Source of the DNA: Micropterix aruncella
Taxonomy: Eukaryota; Arthropoda; Insecta; Lepidoptera; Micropterigidae
Length of the DNA stretch: 64,000 nucleotides
Reading direction: 5' to 3'
Assembly: GCA_944548615.1 (NCBI GenBank)
Contig: OX155965.1
Coordinates: 22,191,085 to 22,255,084, forward strand
Part shown: positions 1-10,985 of the stretch, piece after piece
Position numbering within the stretch: the first letter of the stretch is position 1
Layout of the letters: every line of letters starts with the position of its first letter
Program-made: the position numbers and the translations under genes
The notes under the pieces: model-generated
The model's database searches: none
The model's input: only the letters and a program-made list of their open reading frames with translations
What the model was told of the DNA's origin: nothing

Positions 1-69
1 CATCGACCTTGTCTTATGCAATTATGTAGGTACCTACGAGTACAACATTTTCTCAGAACCTAAAATATT

Positions 70-848
70 TTATTAATAAATTAATAGTTTCAAAAAAACA
101 CTAAAAACACGCTTTTATAAATGCACGTAAAAACCAAAAAGGCTTAGGTGGGATCTTTAACAACCTACTACCCTATTTACACGTCAATATACATCGTATA
201 TAGATATATCAATATTATTCTATTTACACTCTCCATGTACAGGTCTATATAAATTTTATACAGGCACCTTTGTCAATATTTATACTATTTACACTCAATA
301 TTCACAAGTCAATATATAATAGGTTTGTTAAAACCTTGAAACCTGATCGTGTTCAAAGTCCATTACGTGACCTTTCTCACAAGTGCAAACACGAGTATGA
401 TACGATATTCCATCATGGAATGCCAGTTCCTGTCTTCCGTCTTCATCGTCAGACCTTGAAACTTAATCGTGGTCAAAGTTCATTACAAGACTTTTCTAAC
501 AAGTCCAAACACGGCTATGATACGATATTCCATCATGGAATGCCAGTACCTATCTTCCGGCTTCATCATCAGACCTTGAAACCTAATAGAGCTCAAAGTT
601 CATTCCAAGACTTTTCTAACATGTCCAAACTCAGCTATGATACGATGTTCCAGCATGAACTTCCAGTCTTCCGACTCCATCATCAGATCAGTTCGACAGT
701 ACCATATTATTGTATTGTCATCAGAACTACATACAGCTGCCAATTTTCATGACGCTACGATCCTTGTAAGATGGTTAAATTAGTTACCTTAGATTCCATT
801 ACATAGTTAGTTACATACAGGTCGACCTAATAAAGCGTGTTAAAAATA
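70..848 (+). repeat. R-A dispersed repeat, copy 1 (120-bp internal minisatellite)
   Basis: The left end carries AACACGCTTTTAT (106-118) and the right end carries the complementary ATAAAGCGTGTT (830-841), so the unit has short inverted ends. Inside are three tandem units of about 120 bp, starting near 332, 453 and 573. Because 120 is a multiple of three, one frame stays open from 270 to 752 with a 40-residue periodicity (FHHGMPVP repeated), but it has no ATG at its upstream end. A second copy lies at 30010-30442. Class unknown. Confidence 0.7.
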
Positions 849-1165
849 CAAATTTCCTCTATATATTTTGTAAACTATTGGACAGTGGTAGAAAAATCGA
901 TATATAACTTTCTGCCATCAGTACGTTTGAATAAATAACAATTCACATGTTTTGTTGCATGATCAAGCCTGTCATTACCATCTTCAACCGCTGCGGCTTA
1001 TTTGCCCACTGGAGCAGGTATGGCACTCAAATACCTATTCTCCGATGTACACTAACACTGTATTTCTAAAATTTTGCAATATAACACATTATTTTCTCAT
1101 ACATATTATATATTACAAAGTAGTGTTAATACTTTGGCTATTTTTCTACTTAAATTTATTAAATA
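849..1165. other. AT-rich spacer, nothing recognised
   Basis: I see no coding frame, repeat or RNA that I can support. Confidence 0.5.
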
Positions 1166-1520
1166 CTAGATGACCCGGTGAACTTCGTACCACTTAAAAT
1201 TGATTTGATTGTAACTCTTCATAAGCGTTTATTGGTCCTAATCAACCTTCCAAATCCAATTCATTGAAATCTATAATATGGCCGAATCATGTACGGCTTG
1301 AGTTTTTCGACTTCTTCTGCTTTTTCGGCTTTTTTGACTTTTTTGACTTTTCCGCCTTTTTTGACGTTTCCGACTTTTCCGACTTTTTCGACTTTCCAAC
1401 TTTTTCGACTTTTTCGACTTTTTCAACGTTTTCGACTTTTTCGACTCTTTTGACTTTTTCGACTTTTTCGACTTTTCGACTTTTCAACTTTTTGAAATTT
1501 TACAGAATCGCACGGAATGA
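1166..1520 (+). repeat. Repeat start motif plus TTTTTCGACT-type microsatellite
   Basis: CTAGATGACCCG (1166-1177) is a variant of a boundary motif also seen at 5557 and, reversed, at 62206. Positions 1296-1492 are a pyrimidine-rich simple repeat of 9-10 bp TTTTTCGAC units, open on both strands only because of its composition. Confidence 0.6.
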
Positions 1521-1913
1521 ATAACAGTTATGGATGGCGCACCTATCAAACAATAGGATCGCCGCGAACGCCATTTATTGAAAGTGGCCCATTTCCCAAA
1601 ATGACCAATTTCGATTTTTTCGATTTTGGTCATGGATAGAGCTATGTTTTTTCTCTATACTAATGTCTATTTTTAACGATTCTGCATATATAACAGTATG
1701 TATGTCCATGTCTTTTTTTCTACATTACTTTATAAAATAATTAAAATAAAAAATGAAACACTAGGAAGAGATATTTATGCAAAGTATGCGTAAGAGCTGT
1801 CATTCATTGATAACCTCTTGACTGAAATTGACTGAAGGTTCAGCCAAGAAACAGAGAACCCCATTGCATCTGTATATCTTAAACAGAAATAGAGTGAGAT
1901 GTATTCTTTAGAT
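1521..1913. other. Unannotated spacer
   Basis: Low-complexity AT-rich DNA. No supported feature. Confidence 0.4.
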
Positions 1914-1990
1914 CAGTGGTTTTCAATCGGTGGATCGCGACCACTGGGGGCCGCGAAGAGACCCCCGGGGGAACGCAGGCTATCTAAAAA
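1914..1990 (+). mobile_element. hAT-type terminus (single end)
   Basis: The segment starts CAGTGGTTTTCAATCGGTGG, then has ATCGCGACC and a GGGGCCGCGAAG block. This matches the terminal pattern of hAT/Charlie-like elements (CAGNGGTTCTCAA followed by a GTCGCGACC core). I could not find the partner end nearby, so this is probably a truncated or highly deleted copy. Confidence 0.5.
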
Positions 1991-3114
1991 TAAAAAAATA
2001 AAATATTTCAAAGTCTTTATTTATCTATTATGCCAACATTTACAGCTTCGGAAGAGAACATATACATTATGTGCTTTGCTTTTGCTTTTACAGAACTTAA
2101 TGTCGATCTATGATGGAAACAGTTAGGGTACAGCTTTGAAAGTGAACAACAAATAAAATTAATATTGTTTTCGCCAATGATTTCACAAAAACCTTATTTA
2201 TCGGATGCTTACGGTTACCTCTGTGGAAGAGACTAAGGGGCTCGAGAGAACTAAGTTATAGTCCGAGGAAAAGTGTGTGTGTGTGTGGAGGGGGGGGGGG
2301 GGGGTTGCGTATTTGTCTTTACTTTAAAAGGGGTTGGGTCCTAACAAAAGCTTCAAAAACACTGCTCGTTTGTTATCAGATCAATATATCAAGCTCACTA
2401 TTAACATTAGCAGGCCTGAACGCCTTATTAAATGGTTATATTCAGTTGGGGAAATACGCAGCTCGTTTATTATTTTATTTATTTTAATGCGGTTAGCTGT
2501 AAGAAATCTTGAAGCGATATGATTTTAGCGAGGTCGTTTCAACAATCTGTTAATATTTTGGAGAAAAATAAATTGAAATTAAAATTAAAATTGATTAAGA
2601 TCAAATGCAGTTGTCTCAAAAAAAACAATATAAAAACATGTTTTTTTATCAGGGTTTTGCTCTTATCTCTCAAATCTCATAAAATCTCAAAATTTAACTG
2701 ATGCATCATCATTTGGTTAAGTAGGGTTTTTTATTTGTTCTGGATATTTATGTGTCAAAAAATCGTCGATAAAACTTATTAGGTTTTGGTTTTTTCCCTA
2801 AATCAGATTTTACTAATAATGTTGATGTATGTTGATGTATCTAACGATTTTAAATAAATAATTAAGTAAGTCAATGAATAAAAGCAACTTAAGGAATGTA
2901 CATATTTAAAGAAGTGGAAAAATGATTGTTTGTGAATCCATAAACACTCAAATTGTTTGACTGTTTGTAGACGCCTTTATTGGAATTACACATAACCATC
3001 ATTAAAGACTCTCAATTTAACATATTGATTATTCCAAGACATTTGCCATAAATCACATGTCATTAGGTATTGCACTACAAAACTTACACCTTCCGCAATA
3101 TATGCCATATATTA
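1991..3114. other. Spacer with GT/G-run
   Basis: Apart from a (GT)n and long G run at about 2273-2304 and T-rich stretches, I recognise nothing. Short open frames here lack codon or homology support. Confidence 0.4.
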
Positions 3115-3564
3115 CACAGATAATAATATTGGATTGATTCTTACATTGCCATTTTATTATTACTGCTTTATACAGAATAACGATGTTTCAATCGTAATTT
3201 TGTTGAAACTCCATTACATAATTATCTATTACTCCATTACTTCATTACTCGATATGTATCAACATTTTCCATACGGTTAATACGGAAATAACAGTATACT
3301 GTAGTTTCAGAATTATTCATGCATGTCCGACTATATCCGAACGTATTGTATTAATATACTGCCATGTCAGAAGCGAGATTCCAAGGTCGCGACGTAATGA
3401 AATAACATAATGTTTTAACATTACGTCACGGGAACTACCATTACGCTAACAACGTTACGCGTCATGTGAATTCTTTCGTATAGAGGCCACAGTCCGAGCT
3501 ATACGAGCAATCCTTGTTAAAACATGCGTATTTCCGTGTATTACATCGTTATGTTTTTTCAGTG
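3115..3564 (+). mobile_element. R-G MITE-like repeat, copy 1
   Basis: It starts CACAGATAATAATATTGG and ends TTTTTTCAGTG. A reverse-oriented copy at 31512-31939 starts CACTGAGAA and ends TTCTTAGTG. The two copies share internal blocks, for example the stretch around GTGTATTACATCGTTATG. Short CAC-type inverted ends and a length near 430-450 bp suggest a non-autonomous DNA transposon. Superfamily not determined. Confidence 0.6.
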
Positions 3565-4149
3565 TTTCCTTGTTATTGTGAAAATTATGAAAATTTATAA
3601 TTATGTATCTGTTTTATTACTATATCAACTTACAACAAATCGTTTCAAACTCATATTTCATCAGTCTCACTAACTAACAGTTTTATATAAAACTGATCCT
3701 TTGATCATCAAAGTTTTATGAATGCTTTGAATAAAGTCCGGAGACATTTGATGCTTCAGAAAGAGGTAGCGATCACTGAAAATTAATGCTGTACCTTTTT
3801 CAGGGGGAAATTTAAAAGCGAGATTATTTCATCGCTGCGAGGAATCACTCAGTGGAAATGAAACACTGGGGTGACCGTTACTTCATTTAATTTTGGGATT
3901 AAATACCGGCTTCAGACTCACGGCGAGAAGGCTAGGCGAGATTTATCGCCGAAATCCTCGAGAGACGAGAAAAACCTCCTTACTCATACAATATACTTGT
4001 CATAATTGTCCTCACGTTCTCATTTGGCGGTTTTTATTATATTTTGACAACCTTTTATTACCTTGCAATGTTTGTTAGTATGTTAGTTTGTTTCGGTCAA
4101 ATTTTGCCAGCTGAATTAGAACCACTTCCTTTTATCCTAATAAATTTAA
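3565..4149. other. Unrecognised spacer; last 130 bp resembles 5670-5760
   Basis: From about 4030 the sequence (ACCTTGCAATGTTTGTTAG and following) parallels 5688 onward, so it is the left flank of the R-B repeat. The rest holds nothing I can name. Confidence 0.4.
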
Positions 4150-4500
4150 ATTTTACATGTTGATTCAGCTACGATGCCAATACATCTTTATGGTAAGCAT
4201 GACCTGATTATAAACCCAGAATCGACTCCCGACAAGGCTACTCTTCTACGGTCAACAACACAGACACACAATTTTATATATGCATTCAATTATGATAGCC
4301 CGTCCTAAATTTTACCCTGACATGGCTGACCCAGGGTTGGCTCCCGACGAGGGGACTCCTCAGCGGTCAACAGCGCAGAAACGAAGTTCTGTATAGCATT
4401 CAATTATGATAGCCCGTTCTAGCTTCTACCATGACATGGCTACTGCACAAGGGTTGGCTCCCGACGAGGGGACTCCTCAACGGTCAACAGCACATAGTTT
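4150..4500 (+). repeat. R-B minisatellite, locus 1
   Basis: Three diverged units of roughly 110-120 bp carry the core GGTTGGCTCCCGACGAGG, CAACGGTCAACAGCACAG and CATTCAATTATGATAGCCCG. Other loci are 5700-5960 (+), 17345-17740 (-) and 51247-51840 (+). Confidence 0.75.
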
Positions 4501-4839
4501 CTACTGTTACATTTTAAATTATATACATTTCGTATTTATAGGCGGATTTTTGATTATTCCTTGATTTTGATTTTTTTCTTTATTTTTTATATTATTGGTG
4601 AATTATTTTTATTAAATGTCTTATACTGTTAGTTCTACTTATCAGGTCTGTTTAGATTTTTTTCATGTTATATTTCTCTTTTAAATGTTATTTTATGCCA
4701 TTCAATGAACATTACGAATTATTCTTGATTTCATTCAAATACTATAGGCAAACCAGTGAAATAACTACATTTTTTAATAAGATATTATAATTAGCAGATA
4801 AGTAAATTTGTCAATCTCTTTAATAACAGGTAATTGTGA

Positions 4840-5088
4840 GAGACATAGTTTTACGCATTATCACTATAATTGTACCACCACAATTTCGGACAATAAATAT
4901 ATTTCTATTTCTATTTCATACACAAAATTTTGTATATGCATTCAATAATGGTAGCCTCTTTCTTCTTTTCAGAGCATTGTAATAAAAGCTTTTTACTATT
5001 AATCTTATAATAATGTATATGACGCTAGATTATTGTATTCGCTGTATGTTTCCCGAAAAAGTAATAAATAAATAAATAAATAAATAGA
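4840..5088 (+). repeat. Two non-LTR retrotransposon 3' tails
   Basis: An AATAAATATATTTCTATTTC tail ends near 4918. A second 3' end has GTTTCCCGAAAAAG followed by (TAAA)n at 5063-5086. The latter resembles tails at 22590-22640 and 23600-23632, so all three probably belong to one LINE family. Confidence 0.5.
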
Positions 5089-5556
5089 TATCACGGTCAC
5101 CACAAAACACATAATATACTTTTCGATGCACCTGACAACATTTCCGCATCCGCTCGCATCGGCACCCTCGCAGAATCATCATTCACTTGGCGAGCATAAG
5201 AATAATTATGCTGGAGTGAATGTCTCGGCCGCCATCTTTTTTTTGTGTAAAATTTTTAATGGACGGAGTCGGCTGTATACGAAGTCATTAAGGATATCAC
5301 TCCGACATTCTCACTTCCTCTTTCAGTTTCAGCAATTTCAGAGTAAGCTATAGGAGATCGCTGATATGTATGCAAGATGCAGTTGCATTCACCTTTGCAA
5401 GATGCAGTCGCTTTCATTGAAAGGGTATCATATAAAGGATAAGCATAGTGTAGTTGTAGTGAGTACACAGAATCCGAATGTATAGTTATCCATACAGTAT
5501 AATAATATGTATTGATATCCCTGGATAAACCGTGTATTTATTATGTTTATAATACA
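5089..5556. other. Spacer, nothing supported
   Basis: Short open frames exist on both strands, but I find no domain, splice structure or repeat match. Confidence 0.35.
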
Positions 5557-6470
5557 CTAGCTGACCCGACAGACACTGTTCTGTCCAAATTTCAATAAAT
5601 TTGTCTCAACAAAAGTCGGCTCGCGAAGTTGGTACTCGGGACTTCCAACAGAGAGCGCTTAATCGAGTATTTACGAGCTTCTATTTTCCTTGCAATATTT
5701 GTCAGTCAGTGTTAGGTCAAATCTTGCAAGCAGTATTAGAACCACTTCCTCTTATTCCATGATTTTACATGTTTGTTCATTTCCGATGACCATGCATTTT
5801 TATGGTAAGCATGACCTGATTCTGCACCCAGGATTGGCTGCCGATGAGAGGACTTCTCAACGGTCAACGCACAGACACGGAATTTTGTATACGCATTCAA
5901 TTATGATAGCCCGTTCTAAGTTCCACTATAAACATGGCTGCTCTACCCAGGGTTGGCTCGGGACAGAGAATTTTATTACTAGCTTGTTTTTAAAAATGTG
6001 TTTTTACTATTATCTCATTTAAATATATAAGCTGAGGAGAAATATCGCACAATATCTTTTAACCTACACCACCTAAAAGCTTACAGTAAATTGATAATTC
6101 TTCATTTAATACTCGTGATGATGGAACAATTTATTTATTGCTATTAAATTGCTATACCAACAAGGATTTATTGCTATTAAATTTTCTTCAACAAAAATCG
6201 TCGCGCGTAGTGGTACTCGCGAATTTCTAATATATATGCTAAGGAGAACTATCGAACAATATTAGATAGTCCACAGTAGTATGGAACTTCGCGGTATGCA
6301 CGCGCGGTATGCACGGCATGCACGCGTTATTAATTTCATGATATCTCTCAAACTATGCCACCTAAAAACTTACAGTAAACGGCTAATTTTATCTACATTT
6401 AACACTCATGATAAGGATTCATATTTTAGGTATTCATTTTAATAAGGATTCATATTTTATTGCTAATATC
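5557..6470 (+). repeat. CTAGCTGACCCG-headed repeat with R-B locus 2 and internal duplication
   Basis: It begins CTAGCTGACCCG (5557-5568). R-B units sit at about 5690-5960. A segment at 6028-6120 (GAGGAGAAATATCGCAC ... CACCTAAAAGCTTACAGTAAA) is duplicated at 6234-6415 with divergence. The right boundary is not clear. Confidence 0.5.
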
Positions 6471-6696
6471 TTCAACTAAACATGGCCTAATTATATTCTT
6501 TCTGACATAAAAGTTATTGTAGCTTTAATATACACTGATAGATATTACTGTCGCAGACTTTTATATTCAATACTTTAAAAACAATATTTCTGTCATAATT
6601 TATATTTTTCAAAATAATTTACACATTGCTAAACATTTGCAATATTATACTAGAGAAAGGAATGTCTGAGTAAAAGCAGCTTACATAGGTTAGACA

Positions 6697-7047
6697 TCCT
6701 ACTTTTATTATAAACGCGAAAGTTTGTAAGAATGTATGTATGGATGTTTGTTACTCTTTCACCCAAAAACTACTGAATGGATTTTGATGAATCTTTTCAA
6801 TAATATAGATTACATATCAGAATAACACATAGGCTATAATTTAAAAAGATATAGTGTGAATTATCTAAAATATAACGATAAGTGTCAAGTAAGTAGGAAA
6901 AAAATCTGCCATATGCGAGCTATTCTGGCGTGCGCTGCAAAAACCGTTGGAGTTACACGTATATAATGTATAATTATATATGTTTTTATTAATACTATTA
7001 TCACAATTTTCTATCACCACGCGGGTGAAACCGCGGGGCGCAGCTAG
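6697..7047 (+). mobile_element. Helitron-like non-autonomous element, copy 1
   Basis: It starts TC (6697) after an A and ends CTAG (7044-7047) before a T, as expected for Helitron insertion between A and T. About 8 nt before CTAG is a short hairpin, CGCGG-GTGAAA-CCGCG. The 351-bp body (AACGCGAAAGT, TTACTCTTTCAC, AAACTACTGAATGG) recurs at 48170-48374. It has no coding capacity. Confidence 0.65.
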
Positions 7048-7150
7048 TTGTTAATATTTTGTGAATTTTGTATTACTTTCCCGCCTCACTAACCAACGTA
7101 GAGGGAAAGTATCGTGAACGCGTTTTTTTTTTGTTGAGAGGAAGACGGAG

Positions 7151-7163
7151 ATATCCCTTTTGA
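7151..7163 (+). repeat. Target site duplication, left copy
   Basis: ATATCCCTTTTGA here is repeated exactly at 7387-7399, flanking the palindromic insertion. Confidence 0.75.
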
Positions 7164-7386
7164 TATGAAATCGAAGATTATCGCGGTTGTTTGACATTAT
7201 AAATAAGATAAAACTAATTTAACGCGAAAAGTTCTAGCACCCGATGTATCGGCGACGTTACAGCCGCCGTTGTCCAGGGTAGATTTCAGTCCTGTCCAGT
7301 CTACCCTGGACAACGGCGGCTTCAACGACGCCGAAACGTTAGGTTCTGCAAACTTCACGCGTTAAATTCGTTTTATCCTATTTATA
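7164..7386. mobile_element. 223-bp long-palindrome insertion
   Basis: Arms 7193-7283 and 7300-7391 are inverted copies around a 16-nt loop. The inner 21 bp (GCCGCCGTTGTCCAGGG and four more bases) are perfectly complementary to 7300-7320, and the outer parts differ at a minority of sites. The insertion splits R-D copy 1 and is bounded by identical 13-bp direct repeats. It has no ORF. Class unknown. Confidence 0.7.
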
Positions 7387-7399
7387 ATATCCCTTTTGA
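7387..7399 (+). repeat. Target site duplication, right copy
   Basis: Second copy of ATATCCCTTTTGA. It overlaps the last few bases of the right palindrome arm. Confidence 0.75.
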
Positions 7400-7963
7400 G
7401 TTTCCCTGAAGCGTTAAAGACCATTTCCAGATGGAATTTTGTCTGTGTGTATTCTTTCACTGTAGCGCCCTTAACGCTTAACTCGATTTAGATTGAAGTT
7501 TTAGTTAAAAATCGGCCCATCAGAGGGCGCACTAGTCGTTATTAAATCTTAAAATATTGAACTCAGAGACTTGCAATTTGGTACGCAGATGCCATGTTTG
7601 GGCAGAAATCACATTGAACTTTCGTCGGTCAGTATATTTATTTATGTAAATGATTGAATCAATCATTTCTGGAATCGAGCCTGATTTGGTCGAAATATCC
7701 GATATAAGTACAAGCTATACTAATAATATTAAAATTGCATTCATTTTAATCAAATAATAACGCCATCTGTTGGCGCTTGACCCAACCCCGCCCTTAGCCA
7801 AGAAACGAACCGCGCCGCCCGAGGTGGTTGCAACGGAATCCAACCGGGTTCGTCCGCTGGCCGAAAGAGTGCGCTCATAGATTCTATTTATAAAATTAAT
7901 ATTCAGATAAAATCAGTACTTGGCTACTTGCAGAGAAAATCTTGGGGTTATACAACCAATTGT

Positions 7964-8477
7964 TTTGAAGTGTTAAATGAACAAAATATTATAACCATAT
8001 TTTAACGCACCTATTTCAATAGAGTTATGGGGAAAATAAAATGGCGCGTAATCTCCCCAAATTAAGGAAACGTCAAAAATGAATAGATTCGCAATGAAAG
8101 GCGGCCATTTTCTAAAATGGCAGCGGGGCAAATGGCGATTATTTCGCTCGGTCGAGCGCTATTACGGCTCGTTCCGTCGCGCGGCGTGCCAAATGGCTTC
8201 CGATTGGTTCGCACTTTTATTGGATAAGAGAGTGTGCGGAACATAGTCGACCACCCTGAGCCACCCCGTCACCACCCAGTTCTAAAAAGAGGGTGGAGTA
8301 TCCACACACTCCGTGACTGCCACTAAATTGTATAGAATCGTAATGGCTTTCTTAGCCAGTAAACCGTCAATATTTATTTATTTCAAATAATATTCAGGAG
8401 CATTACAAACGATTTCAATTCGCCCTCTGCACAAGTCTATAGTAACTGACTTACATAAGTAACCTAATTCTGACATT
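7964..8477. other. Spacer, moderately GC-rich around 8100-8280
   Basis: No supported coding or RNA feature. The GC rise around 8100-8280 could be an old repeat or regulatory DNA. Confidence 0.3.
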
Positions 8478-8548
8478 TAAAAAAATCGGTTGTGTCATCC
8501 CAAGACTTCCCCGACTGTAGCCAAGGACTGATTCATCTGAATATTTTT
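8478..8548 (-). repeat. R-D tail fragment, inverted
   Basis: AAAAAAATCGGTTGTGTCA through ATTCATCTGAATATT is the reverse complement of the R-D tail. It lies head-to-head with R-D copy 2, which starts at 8549. Confidence 0.6.
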
Positions 8549-9097
8549 TACTTTCCTGACGACCTATCGGAAAGGAAAGTATTGTGATCGCGCTAAAAAA
8601 AAATTTTGAGATGAAGATGGGAATATATATTTTGAGACTCCCTGAGACGATTGAGACTATTTCCAGACCGATCTCTGTCTGTCTGTATGTCTGTATGTCT
8701 GTATGTCTGTATGTATGTATTCTTCCACGATAGCGCCCAGACGCTTAATCGGATTGAGCTGAAATTTGGTATATAAGCTTCTGTTAACCGTCGGAGGAAC
8801 CCATTAGTTTTTGGAGTCCCTACGCCCTACGGTTGTGGTACCTCCCATACAAATTTGGGGTTCCCGGCGAAAAAATTGTTTCCGCGATAGCGCCCAGACG
8901 CTTAATCTGTCTAAGTTAAAATTTGGCATAGAAGCTTCTGTTAACCATCGGAAGAACCTATTAGTTTTTGGGGTACTTACGACCAACGTTTGGGGTACCT
9001 GCCATACAAATTTGGGGTACTAGAGTAAAAAATGTCGCTGTTTTTTCGCACCTCCCCGGATACCAGGAAAGTCTTGGGGTGACACAACCGTTTTTTT
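8549..9097 (+). repeat. R-D hairpin-headed repeat, copy 2
   Basis: Head stem is TACTTTCC (8549-8556) with GGAAAGTA (8574-8581). A (GTATGTCT)n stretch at 8683-8720 and two diverged repeats of a TTGAGCTGAAATTTGGTAT-type block follow. It ends CTTGGGGTGACACAACCG plus a T-run at 9097, immediately before a TTAA MITE. Confidence 0.65.
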
Positions 9098-9098
9098 C

Positions 9099-9680
9099 TT
9101 AAGGTGACATGATACCTGGGCACGACCATATCTAAAGAATTTATAAATGTTTTGAAAAATATAAGAAATAATTTCAAAATTTCTAAGCGAATCCCTCGAT
9201 AAGAAACCAATTTACAATTTGGACTCAAAAAAGTTGCGCATTGCTTTGGACATCAAGGCTTTAAACTGATTTCGAAAACTTTCAGGCGCGATTACTCCCA
9301 CAATGTAAGCGGTGAGTGTGTTTTATTTTAATTTCAATAAATTGACTGGCTAATTCTCTAGCGTCGCGCTTGCCACAGTTTTTATTTAGGCCCTAAATTA
9401 ATTACAAATAATTAAAACGCGTGCGCGCTGTGACGGTTACGCTAAATATGCTTTGCCATTAACACCCTTATACCACAACGTCGCAGAGATATTTATTCTG
9501 TGCTAGCGCTACGATAGAAATTTTAGTATGCGCCCAGCGCGAGCGGACGTAGAATCTGTGCCTGACGCTTCGTCACCGCTGGATTGTTATTGGTTGAACC
9601 CTACGAAATTGACTTCGCCTATTTCTTCGCGTGTCCGCCCATTTCGTCGGATATGTTTCTAAGGTCCCATGGCGCCTTAA
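9099..9680 (-). mobile_element. TTAA-bounded MITE, copy 1
   Basis: It is bounded by TTAA at 9099-9102 and 9677-9680 with inverted ends TTAAGGTGACATGA and TTAAGGCGCCATGG (reverse). Copies at 11949-12350 and 20633-21223 are in the opposite orientation. TTAA target plus short inverted ends points to a piggyBac-type non-autonomous element. No ORF. Confidence 0.7.
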
Positions 9681-9739
9681 ATAAAGTCAATGAGCGCCCT
9701 CTCTCGGCCGGCGGATGAACCTAGATAGGCGCCTCTGTC

Positions 9740-10015
9740 GATGGCAGAGCGCGTGGGGGCAACCGCCGCCTGGGTCGCCTGGCGCGGTTCGTTTCTAGGC
9801 TAAGCGCCAACAGTCGGCGGTAATATTTGATTAAGTACAACATATGGCATAATTTAAATATTTATTTGTGTGGATTGTATTATTGTAGAGTATGTATTGA
9901 AAAAAAAATGTGATTTCGGCCCGATAAGACATCCGTGTACGAAATTTCAAGTCTCTAAGTCTAATATTTCGAGATAGGTATATGACTAGTTCGCCCCTTG
10001 CTGAACCGATTTCTA
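9740..10015 (-). repeat. R-D internal fragment, inverted
   Basis: Read in reverse, the sequence matches R-D copy 1 around 7520-7835, including GTTGGCGCTTAG..., GAAACGAACCGCGCC and the GAGACTTGAAATTT block. Confidence 0.55.
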
Positions 10016-10024
10016 CCACAATCT

Positions 10025-10215
10025 TTTGAACTCTTGTCATTACCAAATTATGCCTGCATACTGAATTTTAGCTCAATCGGATTAAGCGTATGGGTGCTTA
10101 GAGAGGGCGAGAATACAGAGGGCGCGCTAGTCATACTTATATGTCGAAATATTGGACTTAGAGGCTTGAAATTCTTTATACAGATGCGTCGTAGGGTCGA
10201 AAACACATTATGAAA
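10025..10215 (+). repeat. R-D internal fragment, direct
   Basis: It contains AGCTCAATCGGATTAAGCG and GGACTTAGAGGCTTGAAATT, matching R-D. Together with 9740-10015 it forms an inverted pair. Confidence 0.5.
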
Positions 10216-10258
10216 CTTCCTGGGGTGGCGGGTTCGCTAGTAGTAGTTGACGGCTTTC
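10205..10258 (+). repeat. R-C 3'-end fragment
   Basis: GAAACTTCCTGGGGTGGCGG through AGTAGTTGACGG matches the 3' terminus of R-C, just upstream of a full copy. Confidence 0.5.
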
Positions 10259-10312
10259 AACTGCCACGATGTTAATTCGGTGGCGTTGGAGAATCAATAT
10301 TTGTTTGTTTGT

Positions 10313-10327
10313 TTGTTTCTACTCTTT
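10313..10327 (+). repeat. Target site duplication of R-C copy 1, left
   Basis: TTGTTTCTACTCTTT, repeated exactly at 10986-11000. Confidence 0.8.
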
Positions 10328-10985
10328 TAGGGAGTTAATGGGCCCTTGATGAGTTGGCCACGAACACCCATTCTGTTCAGGGTTGGTCACACTCACGGGT
10401 CAACACCTATCCGACGGCCTCCACGCATGAAGTGCGAGCCTGGGTAGGACTCTGGCCCTATGGTCAGTTTCCCCTGGGAATCAACCTTCTAGCGCTCCTG
10501 GACGGTCTGCGCACCGTGCGGCTTAAGCCAATCGGTTGCGCACTCTGACTAACAGTCGGGGGAGTCTGGAAGCAGTACTGTTTCCTATAGAGCGGGGGTG
10601 GTTGAGGACCTTACGGCGACTGCTCTTGAAACGATCATCGGCTATTCGATCCTGGGCGAAGGATGCCGGGCAAAGGATGCCGTGGTCCGCGATAGATTCG
10701 GTGTACACCGTTTCACCGCTTCGTAAGGGAGAGGACTGCGCAAGCGACCTCGAACTCGTAACCAATCGAGAGACTAGAGTAATCTGGTCGCAATTGGAAG
10801 TAAGGGCGTGAGTGTAAGACCGCTGGGTGACACTCCTGGCGTTGGCCTCTTACGGGTTTGTGGCGGAGCTAGACGGTGGACTGTTTTTGTCCTAAGTCTT
10901 CTGCGCTCACTCCAGGGAGATAGAACGACTAATCGTTAAAACTTCCTGGGGTGACGGGCTCGCCCGCTGTAGTCGACAACTCTAG
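10328..10985 (+). mobile_element. R-C element, copy 1 (658 bp)
   Basis: It starts TAGGGAGTTAATGGGCCC and ends CTGTAGTCGACAACTCTAG, with identical 15-bp duplications on both sides and no inverted ends. Long duplications with no inverted ends suggest target-primed reverse transcription (a SINE or a short LINE derivative). It is GC-rich compared with its surroundings and has no convincing protein. Copies 2 and 3 are at 30653-31333 and 32793-33420; older relatives are at 24889-25920 and 27568-27612. Confidence 0.7.

Larger units (their letters stand above)
7074..7963 (+). repeat. R-D hairpin-headed repeat, copy 1
   Basis: The head is a perfect 9-bp stem, TACTTTCCC (7074-7082) with GGGAAAGTA (7103-7111), followed by a GATAGCGCC-type block. 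The tail is CTTGGCTACTTGCAGAGAAA ... CTTGGGGT. Copies 2 and 3 (8549-9097, 51105-51971) keep the same head and tail. It is interrupted by a 223-bp palindromic insertion at 7164-7386. Confidence 0.65.

Noticed and set aside
1264..1524. Phe/Ser/Asp-rich and Lys/Ser/Glu-rich proteins
   Set aside because: Both frames come from the TTTTTCGACT simple repeat.
5126..5468. Opposing 70-75 codon frames
   Set aside because: No domain, no splice context, ordinary length for chance in this composition.
9683..9735. Short GC-rich segment as a gene start
   Set aside because: No ORF with splice support; flanked on both sides by repeat fragments.
10354..10811. Overlapping 64-91 codon frames on both strands inside R-C
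   Set aside because: They lie in a non-coding repeat and are not conserved between copies 1, 2 and 3.
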